Assembly: GCA_025060595.1 (NCBI GenBank) | Contig: JANXBX010000009.1 | Location: forward strand, 1-64,000 | Direction: 5' to 3' | Length of the DNA stretch: 64,000 nucleotides | DNA from: Synergistota bacterium | Lineage (GTDB): Bacteria; Synergistota; GBS-1 | Part shown: piece by piece, positions 61,411-64,000 of the stretch | How the letters are laid out: each line of letters begins with the position of its first letter | How positions within the stretch are numbered: position 1 is the stretch's first letter | Notes under the pieces: model-generated | Databases searched by the model: none | What the model saw: the letters and a program-made list of their open reading frames with translations, nothing else | Told to the model about the DNA's origin: nothing | Program-made: the position numbers and the translations under genes

Positions 61411-62497
61411 ACTCTATAGGAGCAAAACGTGGACCCAATTTTTCTAGAACATGAGGGAGTGTAGTATACTCCATCTGCTCTTCAGAAAGTCTATGAGGTT
61501 GGAATGGACCATGCATTCTTATGTAATCAGCAATCTCATTAGCTAAAGCTCTTACTCTATCAAAAGCTACATCAGCAAATAAATCTACAGGTCCTAGAAG
61601 CTTACCATGCCTTAGTTGGAAACCAAGAGCAATAACACGAGGTGGACCATCAAACCTACTTGGATTAGCATCTTTTTCAGAAACAGGCATTAATGGCCCC
61701 CAGTGAGATCCCCTCATCCATCCTGCAACAAGTTGAGGAAAAGCAAAAGGCTCCAAGACCTCACCCACTGCTGGAAGCCCCCCCTGACACCTGACTAAAG
61801 CAACAGGATCATCTTTCCCTACATATTCTCCAGCTATAAGACTAAGCTTTTCGGTACTTACAACAGCAGCAAGTAAACCATCTTTCCTATAAATCCTTTT
61901 TATCGCATAACGATCCCTATTACCTATAAGCGCGAGAAGTTCATACATCTCCTCAGGAGTCTTTAAGGATATTTTCTTACCTGCCAAAAGATCGTGAACC
62001 TCAAAAACAAAACCTTGTGTGAGCTTTTTATCTATCACTAAGCCTGGAGTATTAAAGGGATCAGCAAAAGTTTTAAAAAGAGGAAGATTAAAAGCAGCAG
62101 GATCGGTCTTATCACACATGAAAGCAACTATTGACTCGGCCTCCCTCTCCTCAAATTCCATTTCAGCACAACCAGGTCCAAGTCCCCTTATATTTCCAGA
62201 AAAAGCATCGGCAAGCAAATCCTGTCCTGCACCATACAGTTTATCCTCTATAGCTATGTTAGCAACTCTCTCAAATACAGACCAAGCCAGGGCATGAATC
62301 TCCTCATTATCCACCCCTTTAGTATGAGTCATAAGAAGTTGAATATCATCACCGCATCTGGTAACATAATAATCTACTATTAATTGACCTTTTACTTCTT
62401 CCAGATACTCTTTACATTTGTCAATAAGCTTTTTAGGAGCCTGGGTATGACCAGGAAAGCTACCAATATCAGCTTTAATTAAGGAAACAGTAATCAT
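61409..62497 (-). CDS. fbp: Archaeal-type bifunctional fructose-1,6-bisphosphate aldolase/phosphatase
   Basis: A 362-residue protein of the class V FBPase family. It has LIKADIGSFPGHTQAPKKLI at the N-terminus, DDIQLLMTHTKG, YGAGQDLLADAFSGNIRG, MRGSHWGPLMPVSEKDANPS and RFDGPPRV. In archaea and deep-branching bacteria it condenses triose phosphates and dephosphorylates the product, driving one-way gluconeogenesis. It is most common in thermophiles. The ATG follows AAGGGGGTT. It is a single-gene unit with its own promoter and terminator. Confidence 0.95.
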   Translation of the reverse strand: MITVSLIKADIGSFPGHTQAPKKLIDKCKEYLEEVKGQLIVDYYVTRCGDDIQLLMTHTKGVDNEEIHALAWSVFERVANIAIEDKLYGAGQDLLADAFSGNIRGLGPGCAEMEFEEREAESIVAFMCDKTDPAAFNLPLFKTFADPFNTPGLVIDKKLTQGFVFEVHDLLAGKKISLKTPEEMYELLALIGNRDRYAIKRIYRKDGLLAAVVSTEKLSLIAGEYVGKDDPVALVRCQGGLPAVGEVLEPFAFPQLVAGWMRGSHWGPLMPVSEKDANPSRFDGPPRVIALGFQLRHGKLLGPVDLFADVAFDRVRALANEIADYIRMHGPFQPHRLSEEQMEYTTLPHVLEKLGPRFAPIE

Positions 62498-62516
62498 GTG
62501 TATTAACCCCCTTCCA

Positions 62517-62545
62517 TTTACTTTTTACCGTATCTATTTTACAAT
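62517..62545 (+). promoter_or_regulatory. Promoter of polA
   Basis: TTTACT (62517-62522), 17 bases, then TACAAT (62540-62545). The polA ATG is 44 bases further, with GAGAGGTG in front. The -10 box overlaps that of the divergent fbp promoter by two bases. Confidence 0.6.
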
Positions 62546-62564
62546 AAAGGAAAAGATGGAGCAA
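62536..62564 (-). promoter_or_regulatory. Promoter of the FBP aldolase/phosphatase gene
   Basis: On the minus strand TTGCTC (62559-62564), 17 bases, then TAAAAT (62536-62541), about 38 bases before the ATG at 62497. Its -10 box overlaps that of polA, so the two promoters probably compete. Confidence 0.55.
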
Positions 62565-62589
62565 CAAAAAATCAAGAGAGGTGTTCTTC

Positions 62590-64000
62590 ATGAAAAGGCT
62601 AATCTTAATAGATGGACACAGCTTGCTGTACCGTGCTTTCTATGCTTTACCTCCTTTAAGTACCAAAGATGGCTTTCCAACAAATGCTACTTATGGATTC
62701 ATAAGGATGTTAATAAAGTTAATTAAGCAATACAAACCTACACATTGTGGGGTAGCTTTTGACACTCCTAAGCCTACTTTCAGACATTTAGAGTTCAAAG
62801 AGTACAAGATAAAACGCCCTGAAATGCCAGATAAATTAAAACCCCAGGTAAAATTAACAAAGGATATAATAAATGCCATGGGAATAAAAACTATTGAATT
62901 TGAAGGTTATGAAGCCGATGATATAATCGGAACAATTTCAGCTAAAGCTGAAAGCGAAGGTTTCGAAACCTATATAGTTAGTGCAGATAAAGATTCCTTA
63001 CAACTTGTTAGTAATAAGACAAAACTTCTTAGAACAGTAAAAGGTATATCAAGCGTAGAGCTTTACGATTATAAAAGAGTAATTGAAGAATACGGAATAG
63101 AACCCGAAAAAATCCCTCATCTTATAGCATTAAAAGGGGACCAATCTGATAACATCCCGGGTATACCATCAATAGGACCACAAAAAGCTCTTGAGCTTCT
63201 TAGAAAATATGGAGATATAAACAATATCATCCTTAACTCTAACCTTAGAAGTATAAAGGAAAATGAGGAATCCTTAAAGACTTATCTGTGTTTAGCTACT
63301 ATAAAAAGGGATTTACCTATTAGTTTTGACATCGAAGAGCTTAAAATATCCGAACCAGACAAAAACAAACTCTTTAATATACTTAGAACATTTGAGTTTC
63401 AAACAATTATAAACGAGCTTAATTTACAAAGTGAGCATATCACAAATATAAAAACGAATATCGCTTGCATAATTGTCCAAACGATTTCAGAACTTAAGAA
63501 CGCTTTAAAAGAACTCACCGATGCTAAAGAAATTTACTTAAAAGTTATTACAAGCGAACATTTACCTATGTGGGCAAGCATAGAAGGAATTTGTCTTTCT
63601 ACTCCTCAAAAGGCTTTTCTTTTTCTGACCAAAAACATCTCTCTTTTCGAAATACTAAGCTACCTCCACCACATTTTATGTTCTAACATACCCAAAATAG
63701 GCTGCGATCTAAAAAGAAGTCTTGTTACTTTAAAAAGAGAAGGTTTTAATATAAATAAAATAAACTTTGATCTAGCAATTGCCTCTTACCTTCTTGATCC
63801 TAATAAGGGCTCCCATACTTTAGAAAACATTGCCTTGTCTTATTTAGGCGAGTCTCCACCACCTGAGGCAGAACAAATAAAGAGAACTATTAAAGAAGCT
63901 GAAATATGCTTTCAATTAAAAGAACAGTTTCTGAAAGAACTTAGAGATCAAGAACTATATGATCTATTTGAAAAGGTAGAGTTACCTATGATAGAAGTTC
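62590..64000 (+). CDS. polA: DNA polymerase I (partial, polymerase domain beyond window)
   Basis: The first 470 codons of PolA. Residues about 1-290 are the 5'-3' exonuclease: LILIDGHSLLYRAFYALPPL, FEGYEADDIIGTIS, VSADKDSLQLVSNKT, LKGDQSDNIPGIPSIGPQKA. Residues about 300-460 have the 3'-5' exonuclease fold (FDLAIASYLLDP, THLENIALSYLG-like region). The first catalytic motif (DxE) is not visible where expected (EIYLKVITSEH), so proofreading is probably lost, as in Taq and Bst enzymes. The polymerase fingers and palm lie past base 64000. The ATG follows GAGAGGTG. Confidence 0.95.
   Translation, partial: MKRLILIDGHSLLYRAFYALPPLSTKDGFPTNATYGFIRMLIKLIKQYKPTHCGVAFDTPKPTFRHLEFKEYKIKRPEMPDKLKPQVKLTKDIINAMGIKTIEFEGYEADDIIGTISAKAESEGFETYIVSADKDSLQLVSNKTKLLRTVKGISSVELYDYKRVIEEYGIEPEKIPHLIALKGDQSDNIPGIPSIGPQKALELLRKYGDINNIILNSNLRSIKENEESLKTYLCLATIKRDLPISFDIEELKISEPDKNKLFNILRTFEFQTIINELNLQSEHITNIKTNIACIIVQTISELKNALKELTDAKEIYLKVITSEHLPMWASIEGICLSTPQKAFLFLTKNISLFEILSYLHHILCSNIPKIGCDLKRSLVTLKREGFNINKINFDLAIASYLLDPNKGSHTLENIALSYLGESPPPEAEQIKRTIKEAEICFQLKEQFLKELRDQELYDLFEKVELPMIEV

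Noticed and set aside
1-64000. CRISPR arrays, insertion sequences, prophage or integrative elements
   Set aside because: No regular direct repeats, transposase or phage genes were seen; the only recombinase has Xer length and a housekeeping context.

Overview
The window is a very gene-dense, AT-rich bacterial chromosome segment with 66 protein genes (two cut by the window edges) and one tRNA. It has no insertion sequences, prophage or CRISPR array, and no gap longer than about 110 bases. A PilMNOPQ-type secretin system implies a diderm cell. A four-gene 2-oxoacid:ferredoxin oxidoreductase and acetate kinase imply an anaerobe. WhiA, YvcK, RapZ, an Asp23-like protein and a CD1247-like protein are typical of Firmicutes, Thermotogota and Synergistota. 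An archaeal-type fructose-1,6-bisphosphate aldolase/phosphatase, an archease and a Clp1-like polynucleotide kinase suggest a thermophilic or deep-branching lineage. I cannot fix the phylum from sequence alone.

Layout. Bases 1-1343 hold a divergent pair: the first 21 codons of a probable P-type cation ATPase on the minus strand, and an MFS transporter on the plus strand. From 1320 to 56496 all 57 genes lie on the minus strand, mostly overlapping by a few bases, so transcription runs right to left. Read in transcription order, this run holds: exopolyphosphatase; acetate kinase; a type IV pilus block (prepilin peptidase, three pilin-like proteins including a 1028-residue beta-helix protein, ComFB-like, PilM-N-O-P-Q, PilB, PilT, PilC); an M24 peptidase; a CD1247-like/Asp23/NusB block; two PP-loop ATPases; MtnA; AlaS-RuvX-MutS-MutL-MiaA-IspH-RpsA; Def-Fmt; CheX; KorDABC; Nudix; XerC/D; purine and pyrimidine nucleoside phosphorylases; CCA enzyme; M50 peptidase; acylphosphatase; SurE; archease; MTA phosphorylase; sirtuin; molybdopterin genes (two MoeA, MoaA, MoaC, MOSC-MogA fusion); HAD phosphatase; RapZ-YvcK-WhiA; and a glycogen debranching enzyme.

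From 56532 to the end, strands alternate in small units. These are rlmN, overlapping a convergent tRNA-Leu(CAG); a Clp1/Nol9-like polynucleotide kinase with a small coiled-coil protein; two tandem DUF4097-like beta-solenoid proteins; a 20-bp bidirectional terminator; archaeal-type FBP aldolase/phosphatase; and the first 470 codons of polA.

The main points for follow-up are: natural substitutions at catalytic sites (PilT Walker A Ser/Thr to Asn, Fmt catalytic Asn to Ala, CCA-enzyme DxD to ExD, a MOSC domain without cysteine); a giant three-module beta-helix pilin-like protein; near-leaderless promoters; a 15-bp perfect inverted repeat inside the tyrosine recombinase gene; an rlmN reading frame that runs into a tRNA gene; RNA-repair-like proteins (archease, Clp1-like kinase); and unusually frequent TTG start codons.
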